Origin: Leuctra nigra | Lineage: Eukaryota > Arthropoda > Insecta > Plecoptera > Leuctridae | Direction: 5' to 3' | Assembly: GCA_934045905.1 (NCBI GenBank) | Contig: OW203763.1 | Span: 41,569,172 to 41,633,171 of the forward strand | Length of the DNA: 64,000 bases | Position numbers and translations under genes: made by a program | Notes under the pieces: generated by a model | Told to the model about the DNA's origin: nothing | Seen by the model: the letters and a program-made list of their open reading frames with translations, nothing else | Databases searched by the model: none | In this document: positions 54,180-64,000 of the stretch, one piece after another | Layout: every line of letters starts with the position of its first letter | Numbering within the stretch: the first letter of the stretch is position 1

Positions 54180-55680
54180 CCGTCATCCCGGAGTCGAGTC
54201 AGTGGTCGAACCACGGTCACTGGCGTCACTTGGCTTTGTGTGGAGTGAGTTTATGATCAGTTGTATCAAGTACTACACTTGTTCGCGTGTAATTGTGTAT
54301 TACCTGTGTGATCAGTGTTTCATTTTTGTCAATGAAGAGAATAGTACTTGAGATGCGTCTAAAACTGCAGCTAAAAGATTCAGGTGAGTGTTTTGTCCGA
54401 ACGAACCCAACTTTTACATTTACCTAACATTATTGAATGTGGCAAATCATTTTCATTCGTTTATTTGTATTGAACTAATAGTTATGTTTACTCTGTTTGA
54501 TCTAGAGGTAGTGTACTCCATCGTCAAGATCATTACTCGACACATTGGCTCGGTACAATCTCCAACCGATTTTAATGTCGCAACGACTCAACGAGTCTCA
54601 ATCAGCTTCATCGGGATGGGAAATAGTCGTCACCTATCAGACACACCGCGATTCTACTGTCGCTGCTGAAATTCTGTGACTGCTGAGATCCACTAGCTGT
54701 GCTACATGATCAATTATGCAAGTAAGTACCTACAAGTTAACTTCCTACTAAAATTGATATTGATGTTCTGAATCTGCTCGGCTTATTTTTTACTCGGCGG
54801 TACGGTGTAGGTACCTACGTTCAATAATCGGTAGCTACTTATTATTTACTCGGTGTTTTGAATCTCGGCTTTTGTTACGGTATCTGGGTCATTCCATGTA
54901 ACTTGGTAATGTTTACAAAAATATTTTAACAAATCGAAATTAAAAAAAATATATAAAAAAAAATTAAAATTAAAAAAATAATACTAGGATTGTTTGCAAA
55001 CATTGCTTTGGAGCTATGATGAATACTTTTGTCAGTTATTCTACTTTTTATAATAATGTTTGTTTATTGAAGCAATAATTTAAAATTATCTGGATACTTT
55101 TATACTAAAAATCCATTTTCTCCAGTATAATAAGTTAAAAATATAATGTTATATATTTTTTTTCTGATAAAAATAAAATTGATGAAGTAGCCTACCATGT
55201 AGGTACTATTTGATGAGTTTATATTTTGTTCGAGATGAATAAGTTGCCTCTGTCTTTATTTTCTAGCTTTTAACTGATTAACAAATTTAATACTGAGTGA
55301 TAGAACGATACACGAGTTTCAGATATATTTAAAATTAATTATATCTACACTTTCAAACTTGTAAAATGTCATATTTTAAATGTTCTAGGTACCTTATAGA
55401 AATTAAACATTTATTAATTATTAGAAATAAATCACAATTTAATTTCCAGGTTTGGTGGGAGGCAGCTCCGCATAGGTTTCGGAGACGTGTCAGTCGCTAC
55501 GTTTGACCGCTCGCCAACAGACATTACTAATCGAGGACTCCTCGGGAATAGAAGATCGGTTGCCGTGAACAACATTCAGGAAGAAAGGTCTCAACAATTC
55601 ACTGCCTTCGACTTCCAACTCATCCTAGCAGAAGACATCCACAAGCGGACTCCGTGTTTCTGAACTGTAGTGGCGGTGCC
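54180..55680 (+). other. Putative spliced transcription unit inside element B
   Basis: Exon-like blocks are about 54180-54383 ending AAGATTCAG|GTGAGTG, about 54500-54720 ending ATTATGCAA|GTAAGTACC, and one opening at 55451 after TTTCCAG with GGTGGGAGGCAGCTCCGCAT. They are GC-richer than the AT-rich DNA between them. No conserved domain is seen. The layout parallels that of element A, but base similarity between the exons is not evident. Confidence 0.25.
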
Positions 55681-55799
55681 GTATGTATCAAGTACCAACG
55701 ACCGGACTTTTGACGGTACTGTAGCATTTTGGTAATTGTATGCATGCACATGAAAGTAGCTTATAATTTTGACATCCCCTATTTCCTTTCTTTGTGGTA

Positions 55800-55986
55800 C
55801 ACTTGGCACAACTAAAAATGATCACTCAATAAATCAGATTGACTGAATGTTAGATCAGAAGGGAGTCCAAGCGATCTCCTTGTCTCTCTCTAGTAGGTGA
55901 CCTCTCATTTCAATGATAATAACAAGCTTTGATTCGTATTGAGTCATTCAAACTTGATCACCAATCATTTTTTATTTTGCCAAGTG
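55800..55986. mobile_element. 187-bp TA-flanked MITE inside element B
   Basis: The ends CACTTGGCACAACTAAAAAT and (reverse complement) CACTTGGCAAAATAAAAAAT are bordered by TA. It is closely related to the element at 39431 inside element A (shared GGCACAACTAAAA, ATCTCCTTGTCTC, TAGATCA/G). Confidence 0.8.
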
Positions 55987-57682
55987 TACACAAATATTAA
56001 TTAATATTTAATACATTAGGTAAAGATCTGTTTAGCTGATTTTAAATATAATGTGGGTATATAATCCACAGGTAAGTCCCAATTAGAGACTTTGTGGAAG
56101 AGTGTTGATCATGCCACTTTTGTGTAAATAATAAAGATAAGTTCAATCCTCTATATTATATGTAGGTACATTGTTAAAATATTCGAGTCTCTAGGTCACG
56201 TGTTTTTGTCACTTCTATTTTGTTATTTTTTTATTTTACTGTTTGAAATTGTGCTATCTTTTTTGTTGAGAAATTTAACTCCTGACCTCGTTCATTAAAT
56301 TAATTTTTGTGTGCACACAAAAAGGAGAGGGGGGGGGGCGGGCTTATTTAAAAATAGTTTAGAATGTTAAAGTAATTTTTTGAAGTCTCAATATTAGACA
56401 TTAATCATCACCCTTTTAAAAGTTGTTTTCATTAAATCCTAGTATTTACTAGGATTTTCTAGTAAAAAGCATTTATCTCTTATTATTTTACATATTTTTT
56501 AATAAACAAAAAATATTTTACACGAATTAACTTGTATTTTTTATAATGAATACATTTTATTACAAGAGTATGCATTTATTGTATTATTCTATTATTATGC
56601 ATTGTACAATTGACTGACGTAGGTACCGTTATTACTTGTAATGCATTGTCAATCAATAAACTTGTGTAATATTTACTTACAGACATTTTTTTACAGAAAG
56701 ATCATCCTCTTCCCAGCATTTCCCCTGTATTTTATTCAGATGCATTTGGCATCTTAAAAAAGTAAGATGTTTTGTGACCACTGAATATTTCAAATGCTTA
56801 AAAGAGAAAGCCACTGAAAATTCAAACGTTTTCATTTAAGATGTTTCAATGCATCTTCAAATATGATGCACACGCTTTTGGTTAAAAACGTGTGAAAGTA
56901 AAACACTTTGTGCTAACAGTGTACCATTACAAAGATCATACAAAGGTTATGAGAGGCCAAAACGTGGTGAAATTTCCAATTTTTTAGCGTCCAATGGCAA
57001 TTACCATTATGTCATCGTTAATAAAAGTAAATAATATACTTTTTGACACCAATCGATCTAAAATTAAATAGTTGATAACATATAAAAAATTCGTCAACTG
57101 TCTTTAACCGTGGGTAAGCCAATTAATTTTTAATACAGTTTCAAAGTTGTGATATTTTGTTGAAGGAAAAATCAAACTTAGTGTATCAAATGATAGATAC
57201 TTGTTCCACATATACGTATTTTTACATTTAAATATGAAGAAACTAATACAATTAGACAAACAATACCACATTTTATGTAAAAAAAACATCGTTTACGTAT
57301 ATTCAGAACGATTATCCATCAATTTATACTATACGTTAGATTTTTGCTTCACCAAAATATGACAATTTTCTAATTGAATTAAAAATTAATTGGCTCACCC
57401 ACGGTTATAGAAAATTGGTGAATTTTTTATATGTTATCAACTATTTAATTTTGGATCGATTGGTGTCAAAAAGTATATTATTTACTTTTATTAACGATGA
57501 CATTATGGTAAATGTCATTGGACGCTTTAAAATTGGAAATTTTACCACGTTTTGGCCTCTCATGACCTTTGTATGACCTTTTTAATGGTCATATTTGTTT
57601 TATTTTGTTGTACTAAACATAAGCTTTCATTTGGTATGCTACTCGACTAGGTTGATAAATTTTGATAATTTGATAATGACAA

Positions 57683-58684
57683 CAATGTCATTTTGACAAA
57701 TGTGGCATTTTGGCCGACCCACGGTAATTCAAATTTGGAGAACTTTTAATATGTTTTAGAGGGAATTGTTCTGTATCGTTTCACATCAAAAAAACCTTTT
57801 GTTATAAATCGTGGTGGTTCAGGAAATTGGTTTACTGTTAGACTTAGCACTCAAAAATTAAAATCGCCCTTTTAAACTATTTGACACATTCATTGGCCCA
57901 CTCATGTTTTAATAATTTTGGAGAACTTTTGATATGTTATTAAAAAAATATGTGTAATATGTGATATTATTATTTATTTTTTAAATTCATTTTTTGATTC
58001 TATATGCATATGCCATTGATATACAACCGTCATTTAGAATTTTTAGAATAATAGGGAAACATCTTTCAATTACATATTATACATACCTACTGTAAAATAT
58101 TATCTATTAGAATATGTACGTACGCGATAAAACTTGTTGCCTATGTTTTCTATAAATACACAATAGTTAGTTATCTTCGTAATATTGTTTCGTGGTCAAC
58201 ATAATTAAGTCTCATGCGTTAAACCTTCTCATCATGAAATACATTTCTATTAATCCACATTTTATAACAAAACATTTCACAAAGTACATAGTCACATTGA
58301 ATTTCTATTAAAAATTTTAACTTTATACACTTGACACTTCAAAAATATATAATAGTGTTCCAAAGACAGTTCGTAATTATTTGACAACGTTTCATGATTT
58401 CCTTCAGTCAAGATCAAATTATGAAAAGATACCCTTCTAATATCACCATATTAACAGTGCTATAAGAATATGTATGAGCCCACTTCCAATTGTTATTTAA
58501 TTCTTCCACCCTTATATTACTTATCTATTACAGCATGAAATCTTTCTACTATCGCCATTGACAAAACTATAAAATAGCCATTACTAAAAGTAGCTTGATT
58601 CATAGTTTCTGGCTGTAATAGAAAGAGGAAAATGTACCTACTTTAAATTTCTTTTTACTTTTAGTATTGAATGAGGTCTTTAAA
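57683..58684. repeat. Degenerate foldback-arm repeats, then AT-rich DNA
   Basis: 57690-57970 repeats the order found in the element C arms: a GCC-ACCCACGG-like block then GGAGAACTTTTAATATGTT, seen twice. From about 57980 to 58684 nothing is recognisable. Confidence 0.45.
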
Positions 58685-58875
58685 AAAACGATGCGCCAAG
58701 TCCTTTTGTAAAGTATTTCTCGGTGTTTATTCTTTTATTTCAAAAATACGATTAAATATTTGGAAATGTCATTGACTTGGCTCCTTTTTTGATATCACTT
58801 CTTTTCGGTGTTGATTTTTTTTAAAGTAAAGAGACTTGGCTGCCTTTTTTACACGGAGTGTTTTTTTTCTGGGAT
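58685..58875. mobile_element. Single arm of the 47286-type foldback family
   Basis: ACGATGCGCCAAGT, TTTTTTGATATCACTTCTTT, AAGAGACTTGGCTGCC and GTGTTTTTTTTCTGGG occur in the same order as in the right arm at 47525-47680. The complementary left arm is absent. Confidence 0.7.
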
Positions 58876-59185
58876 AAGTAATGCCTGCTCTTGGATCTGT
58901 TTTTGAAGCATCTCCTGTGTCTTTAGAAGTGACCTTATTAAATCCCGCAATTCTTTCTTTTCACTGTCCTCGTCCTTCTTTCGTTGAGCCATTGATGGCT
59001 GACTGCTCGATGCCACTGCCGCGCATGAGGCTGTAAGCATTCGTGCAGGGTTCATTTGATTGTATCTCTTTCGAGCTTCTTGTATGTGGACTTTGTCAAC
59101 GACCATAATTTCTTTAACTTTCCTCTCCTCGGCCCATTTAGGGCATGAGCGAGAGGAGGCCGGGTGTGGGCCTTTACAATTTACA
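58849..59185 (-). pseudogene. LINE ORF1 (gag-like) zinc-knuckle fragment
   Basis: On the minus strand the frame reads NCKGPHPASSRSCPKWAEER, then KEIMVVDKVHIQEARKRYNQ, then a polar region and a coiled coil, ELRDLIRSLLKTQEMLQKQI. C-GPHPA-S--CP-W-EE followed by EAR is the final zinc knuckle and tail of Jockey/I-type ORF1 proteins. There is no start codon in context and the upstream knuckles are missing. It lies beside a SINE copy on the same strand. Confidence 0.65.
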
Positions 59186-59212
59186 ATTTTTTACAATTTA
59201 CAATTAACAATT

Positions 59213-59575
59213 TAGATTAGTTTGGTTTAACGGCGCGTCAACGACGAGGTTATATTGCGCACATTAATTGCGCTAACGGGCCCGATCCGGGGGCGTCCAG
59301 CACTGCTGGGAAGGCCATGCCGGAATGGGGACGGATCGGCGGAACCCGATTTCAAGGGGATCACCATCTCGAGGGGGGAGGCCGGCCCGAGGGGACCGCA
59401 GATTCAAGGGAGGGCATGGGTCGGTTGACCCTGGCTACTCTTTGTCTGGGCCTCACCTTTGACATGCCCGGCATGGGTGGCCCTTACACATGAGTATATG
59501 CTCGCCGGCGTAGCTGCAATGAATCATTGGCCAACACAAACCCCACCACCGCGTTAAGGTGGCAGCCGTCGATGG
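59213..59575 (-). mobile_element. SINE-like retroposon, internally deleted copy
   Basis: The tail (GATTAGTTTGG) is at the left, and the intact 5' terminus GGTGGCAGCCGTCGATGGGG is at the right. It lacks the stretch between GCACATTAAT and CTAACGGGCC and one further block. Confidence 0.85.
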
Positions 59576-59589
59576 GGTGTGTCACCCAA

Positions 59590-60150
59590 ACGCAGTTTAT
59601 TCATTGGCTCCGTTTATTACCCCCCATGCCGACATCGTCTCTGGTTGAAGAGCTACAATCATCGGTTTTTCAAGTGCTAAATCGCTGTCGTCTGCACGAC
59701 TGTGTGTTGCTCTGCGGAGAATTTAACCTCCCAGACATTGAGTGGATTCCCTGCTCTGCTGGTTCGAGCCAATGCTGTGACTTGTAATTATAATTTTGGA
59801 GTTGCCACAGAATTAATCGGTTTGATTAATGAATTAAATTTTCATCAAGAAGTATCGTTTGCTATGCGAGGGAGATTTTTCCTTGATCTTCTAATTACGA
59901 ACAGTTTGGATACTCAAGTGGAGATCCGCGAGGCCGAATCTGCTGTCCGTTCAGATCTTAATGCGTTTCTAGCCAAAATTACCCTTCCTGGTATGAACAG
60001 AGTAACGCATACCGCCAACAACAAAAACCCAATTGGAATAGATGCGATATGCGTCTACTTAGGGCCAGCCCTTGGGAGGAAATTAATAAAGTCAATTGTA
60101 TTGATGAAAAATGTGATATTTTTATCGCTTACTAAACTTAGGGATTTCTG
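59590..60150 (+). pseudogene. LINE endonuclease fragment
   Basis: Frames give LVEELQSSVFQVLNRC and VLLCGEFNLPDIEW (the GDFN motif, here GEFN) at ~59640-59750, then LINELNFHQEVSFAMRG and FFLDLLITNSLDTQVEI (59820-59925) and a degenerate SDH-like AVRSDLNAF. These are the C-terminal half of an APE endonuclease. Frameshifts are present. The end of this piece is copied again at 60711-60830. Confidence 0.6.
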
Positions 60151-60165
60151 ACACTGATTTCTGAT

Positions 60166-60297
60166 ATGGCGAAACACAAACGACGTCACGCTGCGGCCAG
60201 AAGGTTCAAATGTAACCACTGCGACCACAGTACTAAAACCAAAGCAGATCTTGTCAAACATCTTGTCAAACTTGTCTGTACTTACTTTGAAAGTTAA
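60166..60297 (+). CDS. 43-residue C2HC zinc-finger ORF, copy 1
   Basis: It starts MAKHKRRHAAARRFKC and contains one finger, CNHC...H....C-like: KCNHCDHSTKTKADLVKHLV followed by KLVC. The basic N-terminus and C-x2-C-x12-H-x5-C spacing fit a small nucleic-acid-binding finger, but it may be a fragment of a larger C2H2 protein copied into this repeat. No promoter evidence. Confidence 0.35.
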   Translation: MAKHKRRHAAARRFKCNHCDHSTKTKADLVKHLVKLVCTYFES

Positions 60298-60967
60298 TCC
60301 AAGTAAGGACTTACTACTAGCCCTTAAAGACAAAAATAGATCTCACAGACACAGGAAAAGATCTGGGGCTCCGATGTCCCTACGTTGAGTTGTAACTGAA
60401 GAGGTGTGTATTTAGCAAAAAAAACACTTCGACCACAGTACTAAAACCCAAGCAGATCTTGTCAAACATCTTGTCAAACTTGTCTGTACTCACTTTGAAA
60501 GTTAATCCAAGTAAGGACTTACTACTCGCCCTTAAAGACAAAAATAGATCTCACAGACACAGGAAAAGATCTGGGGCTCCGATGTCCCTACGTTGAGTTG
60601 TAACTGAAGAGGTGTGTATTAAGCAAAAAAACCACTGCGACCACAGTACTTAAACCCAAGCAGATCTTGTCAAACATCTTGTCAAACTTGTCTGTACTCA
60701 CACAAGATCTGAGATCCGCGAGGCCGAAACTGCTGTCCGTTCAGATCACAATGCGTTTCTAGCCCAAATTACCCTTCCTGGTCTGAACAGAGTAACGCAT
60801 ACCGCCAACAACAAAAACCCAATTGGAATAGATGCGATATGCGTCTACTTGACGAAGAACTTAGGGCCAACCCTTGGGAGGAAATTAATAAAGTCAATTG
60901 TATTGATGAAAAATGTGATATTTTTATCGCTTACTAAACTTAGGGATTTCTGACACTGATTTCTGAT

Positions 60968-61099
60968 ATGGCGAAACACAAACGACGTCACGCTGCGGCC
61001 AGAAGGTTCAAATGTAACCACTGCGACCACAGTACTAAAACCAAAGCAGATCTTGTCAAACATCTTGTCAAACTTGTCTGTACTCACTTTGGAAGTTAA
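60968..61099 (+). CDS. 43-residue C2HC zinc-finger ORF, copy 2
   Basis: This is a duplicate of the ORF at 60166, with two amino-acid differences at the C-terminus (THFGS versus TYFES). It lies in the second copy of the ~0.5-kb repeat. The open frame is kept in both copies, but the duplication looks recent, so this says little about selection. Confidence 0.35.
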   Translation: MAKHKRRHAAARRFKCNHCDHSTKTKADLVKHLVKLVCTHFGS

Positions 61100-61224
61100 T
61101 CCAAGTAAGGACTTACTACTAGCCCTTAAAGACAAAAATAGATCTCACAGACACAGGAAAAGATCTGGGGCTCCGATGTCACTACGTTGAGTTGTAACTG
61201 AAGAGGTGTGTATTTAGCAAAAAA

Positions 61225-61464
61225 CTACGAAAGGTTTTGGGTACCGCCAAAGTACGCACATTAATTATGTTTTTTTTTGCAATTTAACACCACTTGCTCA
61301 AGTAAGACAAAGATGACTAGTCAGGAGAAAATATTTGTTGGGTGAATATAATGTAACTCGCTGGGCAACTGCACCATTTCCATTACATTCTCGCACTAAG
61401 GTCGACAAACACCGGACAAACCCGGTGTAGAACCTGCGGCGAAGGATGCATCAGCCCCATATGA
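61225..61464. other. Spacer, no recognised feature
   Basis: AT-rich sequence with a poly-T run at about 61476. Nothing coding was seen. Confidence 0.35.
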
Positions 61465-62175
61465 ATGTTGGTCATTTTTTTTTTTACTGATGATATTGTG
61501 GAGGTGATCGTTGAATTCGCTAACATCTATGTTGAGAAAGTTAAAGATTCGTTTTTACGCGATCGTGATGCTTCGATCACAAACAAGGTGGAGGTACGGG
61601 ATTGTGCACTTGGCAGGCATGTTGCGATCAGCACGCTTGAATATTGAGAAACACTGGGACAAGAACGGTATTGGCATAGTCATATTCAGCGCTGTGATGT
61701 CGTACAGAAGGTTTTGATTTCTCTTGCGATGCTTGAGATTCGACAGTAACCATTCTAGAGATGACCGTCGTAAGTTTGATAAATTGGCCCCAATCAGGGA
61801 CGTGTTTGACAAGTTCGTGAAGAACTGTGACCTCGCATTTTGTCCTAACGAGTATTCGACAATAGATGAGAAGCTCGAGCCATTTCGGGGTCCTCGTAAG
61901 TTCCGTCAATATATTACGAGTAAGCCTGCTAAGTATGGTGTGAAAATATTTGCATTGATGGGTTCTGTAAACTATTACATACAAAATATGGAGGTTTATC
62001 TTGGAACACAACCGAAAGGAGCGTACACTCTTTCAAACAAGCAGTTTGACGTGGTCAAACGTCTCGTTTCGCCAGTGAAGGGAACGGATCGCAATATTAA
62101 CATGGACAATTGGTTTACGAGTGTTTCTTCTTGCTGAAAGTCTTCGAACAGAAGATAATCTGACCGTGACCGTAA
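61465..62175 (+). pseudogene. piggyBac transposase fragment, third lineage
   Basis: The segments are TDDIVEVIVEFANIYVEKVK (61483), then in another frame DKNGIGIVIFSAVMSYRRF, a TGA stop (61715), and FLLRCLRFDSNHSRDDRRKF. DKLAPIRDVFDKFVKNCDLA follows, then STIDEKLEPFRGPRKFRQYI with the first catalytic Asp, SKPAKYGVKIFALMG, and NMDNWFTS with the second. After a frameshift at ~62125 LAESLRTEDNLT continues to ~62175. The third Asp and C-terminus are missing. RF--LLRCLRFDD and KLAPIRDVFD mark a piggyBac group distinct from the genes at 32228 and 44125. Confidence 0.85.
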
Positions 62176-62379
62176 CGACCGCAAGCTAAACTTGGAAGCC
62201 AAAGCAGTTGTCGCGGCCGTGCTATGTACGGCAACAAGCTATGGAAGATGGTCGAGCAAAGGAAGAACTTCAAGAAGGACATAATATCCTTTCAATCTTC
62301 TCAGCCCGGGGCAGAAAGAGGAAAGTGCCTCAAGAAGTTTCTACTATAAGAAACTTAGTGGAAACATGGCGGCGGGGAG
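62176..62379 (+). other. Unassigned coding-like segment upstream of the C2H2 fragment
   Basis: One frame reads MYGNKLWKMVEQRKNFKKDI (about 62224), basic and protein-like, but I do not recognise it. It may be part of the same relic as the finger at 62380. Confidence 0.25.
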
Positions 62380-62484
62380 AACATATTCAAATGTGACCAA
62401 TGCAGCTTCGGATCACGCAGGAAAAATAGCGATCTTAAACACCAGTGCAATCACTCCCGCGAGCAGCCATTCGTCTGCGATTAT
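62380..62484 (+). pseudogene. C2H2 zinc-finger gene fragment
   Basis: The frame reads NIFKCDQCSFGSRRKNSDLK, then HQCNHSREQPFVCDYI. It shows C-x2-C, a DLK-H region and an HSREQPFVCDY linker leading to a second finger, as in tandem C2H2 proteins. It is cut immediately by the tail of the SINE copy at 62485, so the second finger is lost. Confidence 0.6.
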
Positions 62485-62887
62485 ATTAGATTAGTGTTGT
62501 TTAACGGCGCGTCGACAGCGAGGTTATTTTGCACATATCAAGATTTTGTTTTAAACTTTGTTGAATATTAAGGAAGGTTTTCGGGAGGGGTCGACATTAG
62601 GGTTCCCGGCCCGGGTGAGTCCAGCACTAGTGGGAAGGCCAGGCTAGAACAGGGACCGACCGGTTGGCGGGAGGTTTCGGGCCGGTAGAACTCGATTCGG
62701 AGGACGGCCGGCCCGAAGGGGCCGCAGATTCAAGGGAGGGCATGGGTCGGTTGACCCTGGCTGCTCTTTGTCTGGGCCTCACCTTTGACATGCCCGGCAT
62801 GGGTGGCCCTTACACATGAGTATATGCTCGCTGGCCTAGCTGCAGTGGATCATTAACCAACACAAACCCCACCACCGTGCTACGGTT
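62485..62887 (-). mobile_element. SINE-like retroposon, divergent copy
   Basis: The tail ATTAGATTAGTGTTG is at the left and the body runs to ACCCCACCACCGTGCTACGG at the right. It has many substitutions and lost blocks (CACATATCAAG, GGTTCCCGGCC), so it is older than the other copies. Confidence 0.85.
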
Positions 62888-63053
62888 TCTTGCAACGAAA
62901 AGTTGCGTCAATATAATGATAGTTCTGTTCAATTACAAATAAAATCGGGGGGAGGGAGGGGCTGGATGAACTACAATCTGATGACACCACCATAATGACA
63001 TCATTGCGCAGCGACACGACCGCGCGTGGCAGATTGTGTAACTGACGCGCAGA

Positions 63054-63290
63054 TTAGATTATTGCGGTTTAACGGCGCGTCAACGACGAGGTTATATTGC
63101 GCACATTAATTTTTGCATTTTTGCATTTAACTTTGTTGATATAAGTGGTGGACATGGGGAGGGGTCGACCTAACGGGCCCGATCCGGGGGAGTCCAACAC
63201 TGGTGAGGAGGCCAGGCCGGAATGGGGACGGACCGGGGGGTGTGAGGATTCTGGCCGGCAGAACCCGATTTCAGGGGGATCACCATCTCG
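63054..63290 (-). mobile_element. SINE-like retroposon, 5'-truncated copy
   Basis: The tail GATTAGATTATTGCGG is at the left, and the body is very close to the copy at 11485 (shared TTTTTGCATTTTTGCATTTA and GGTGGACATGGGGA). It stops at GGGGGATCACCATCTCG. Confidence 0.9.
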
Positions 63291-64000
63291 CAAATAATGC
63301 ACCGAATAATAAGAACAAACAGCTAGTTGAAATAATGTTGGCAAATGCCATTTGTAATTAAATGATTTCCTTCATTAACAACTTGACTGGATTTCAAAAT
63401 AGTTTCATATAAGGAAATGTATACTCATCAACGTCATAAAGTGATGTCTTGGATATGAGGATGAGACGTATTGTAAAAGGCATAACATTTTTATATTATT
63501 GTATTTTATCTCTAGCAATTTATCGCTACATTCGCTACATAGATCGCCCCGTAAAAAACACCGCTATGCCTACGCATTATTTTAAAAAATCATGATATAT
63601 GCATCTAGAAAATTTGACTCGATTATTATTATGTAAGTAGAAGGTACATTCTATGCATTAGTGAGAAGCTATTTTTGCTAGTTCAATGTCGTCGCCCTAG
63701 TACTTATTTGATCCATATCCACTTTTCACTTTTTTGGAGTTAGAGCCACTCTCTGTTTACTCAGTGCTTATTCTATCTATATCCAAGACCTCTGGTTAAG
63801 AATTCTCTCTTTTTAACAAGATTTCAGTGTTTCTTTGAGTCATATCCTTGGCACAAACTACTTACTTAGTGCTATTATGATCCTCATCCATTTTCCCGCA
63901 TTCTCACTCGTAACAACAGGAAACAGAATTACTGGCCAATAGGAAGCGAGTACTGCGTCACGTGATCCATGGACATGACTTCGCTCCTGGTTGCACGTTT
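63291..64000. other. AT-rich DNA to the end of the window, no recognised gene
   Basis: No open frame, repeat or terminus is recognisable. Confidence 0.45.

Larger units (their letters stand above)
53804..56921. mobile_element. 3.1-kb TA-flanked element with CACTGT termini (element B)
   Basis: The ends CACTGTTAGAACAAAGTGTT and (reverse complement) CACTGTTAGCACAAAGTGTT match and continue through TTACTTT. TA borders both sides (53802-53803, 56922-56923). The undisturbed right arm of element C reads CAAATATGACCATTA where the left arm reads CAAATAT-TA-element-TA-CCATTA, confirming insertion at one dinucleotide. The subterminal DNA is rich in AAGATGTTT-like repeats. No transposase is visible. Confidence 0.85.
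53709..57682. mobile_element. Foldback element with ~380-bp arms, split by a later insertion (element C)
   Basis: The left arm is 53709-53803 continued at 56922-57205; the right arm is about 57305-57682. They are nearly complementary throughout, e.g. TCAACCTAGTCGAGTAGCAT against ATGCTACTCGACTAGGTTGA. The original element was about 0.86 kb with a ~100-bp loop. It encodes nothing. Confidence 0.85.
59921..61224. repeat. Nested duplications: 208-bp tandem and ~0.5-kb direct repeat
   Basis: GACCACAGTACT recurs at 60223, 60431 and 60639, exactly 208 bp apart; the third copy is cut at ~60702. At 60711 the sequence jumps back to GAGATCCGCGAGGCCGAA, first seen at 59921, and repeats the following ~500 bp to 61224. 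The second copy has 12 extra bases (GACGAAGAACTT at about 60851), probably lost from the first. Confidence 0.9.

Noticed and set aside
5312..63290. SINE-like family taken as plus-strand elements with a 5' GATTA repeat
   Set aside because: The 43281 copy, with target duplication and truncations at the opposite end, shows the microsatellite is the 3' tail, so most copies are on the minus strand.

Overview
This window reads as repeat-rich eukaryotic nuclear DNA, most likely from an arthropod (probably an insect). The background is AT-rich, splice-site-like signals and 5'-truncated retroelements are present, and the transposon spectrum fits: piggyBac, hAT, TA-target elements, BEL/Pao, CR1/Jockey-type and R2-like LINEs, and Penelope. 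No tRNA, rRNA, operon, Shine-Dalgarno signal or CRISPR array was seen, and I found no convincing intact host gene. The species cannot be named from sequence alone.

Layout. 1-4984 is a 195-bp satellite, partly organised as a four-monomer (780-bp) higher-order repeat. It is followed by a decayed histone-H3-like fragment. 5.3-12.3 kb holds several copies of a GC-rich ~450-bp SINE-like retroposon, a LINE reverse-transcriptase C-terminus, a split BED zinc finger and an R2-like LINE fossil. 13.0-18.2 kb has a TA-flanked inverted-repeat element, a decayed two-ORF LINE and a truncated BEL/Pao integrase with a candidate LTR. 18.3-26.2 kb has a hAT MITE with a perfect 8-bp target duplication nested in another inverted-repeat element, a BEN-domain exon, a 3.0-kb transposon with ~610-bp inverted repeats around a decayed gene, a 75-bp minisatellite and a TA-flanked MITE. 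26.8-31.0 kb is a near-complete LINE with two open ORFs.

31.7-36.0 kb is the centrepiece. It is a piggyBac element with recognisable termini whose transposase is fused in frame, with no stop codon, to a 5'-truncated Penelope-like reverse transcriptase and GIY-YIG endonuclease, giving a 1046-residue chimeric reading frame. The displaced piggyBac C-terminal zinc finger is still readable downstream, so the history (Penelope insertion into a piggyBac gene) can be read directly.

36.2-42.4 kb and 53.8-56.9 kb are two large TA-flanked elements ending in CACT. They contain no transposase but have exon-like segments with good splice signals and smaller TA-flanked CACT-ended elements nested inside. 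The first also carries a nine-copy 100-bp tandem array. Between them lie a truncated piggyBac gene with a SINE inserted in its leader (14-bp target duplication), a foldback element, and a DUF4371-type hAT pseudogene interrupted by a ~42-copy 15-bp minisatellite. From 57.7 kb to the end are foldback fragments, LINE gag and endonuclease fragments, duplicated small C2HC zinc-finger ORFs, a piggyBac fragment, a C2H2 fragment and three more SINE copies.

The genes do not form a pathway. This is an archive of nested insertions in which neighbouring sequences often supply the empty site or partner that proves an insertion.
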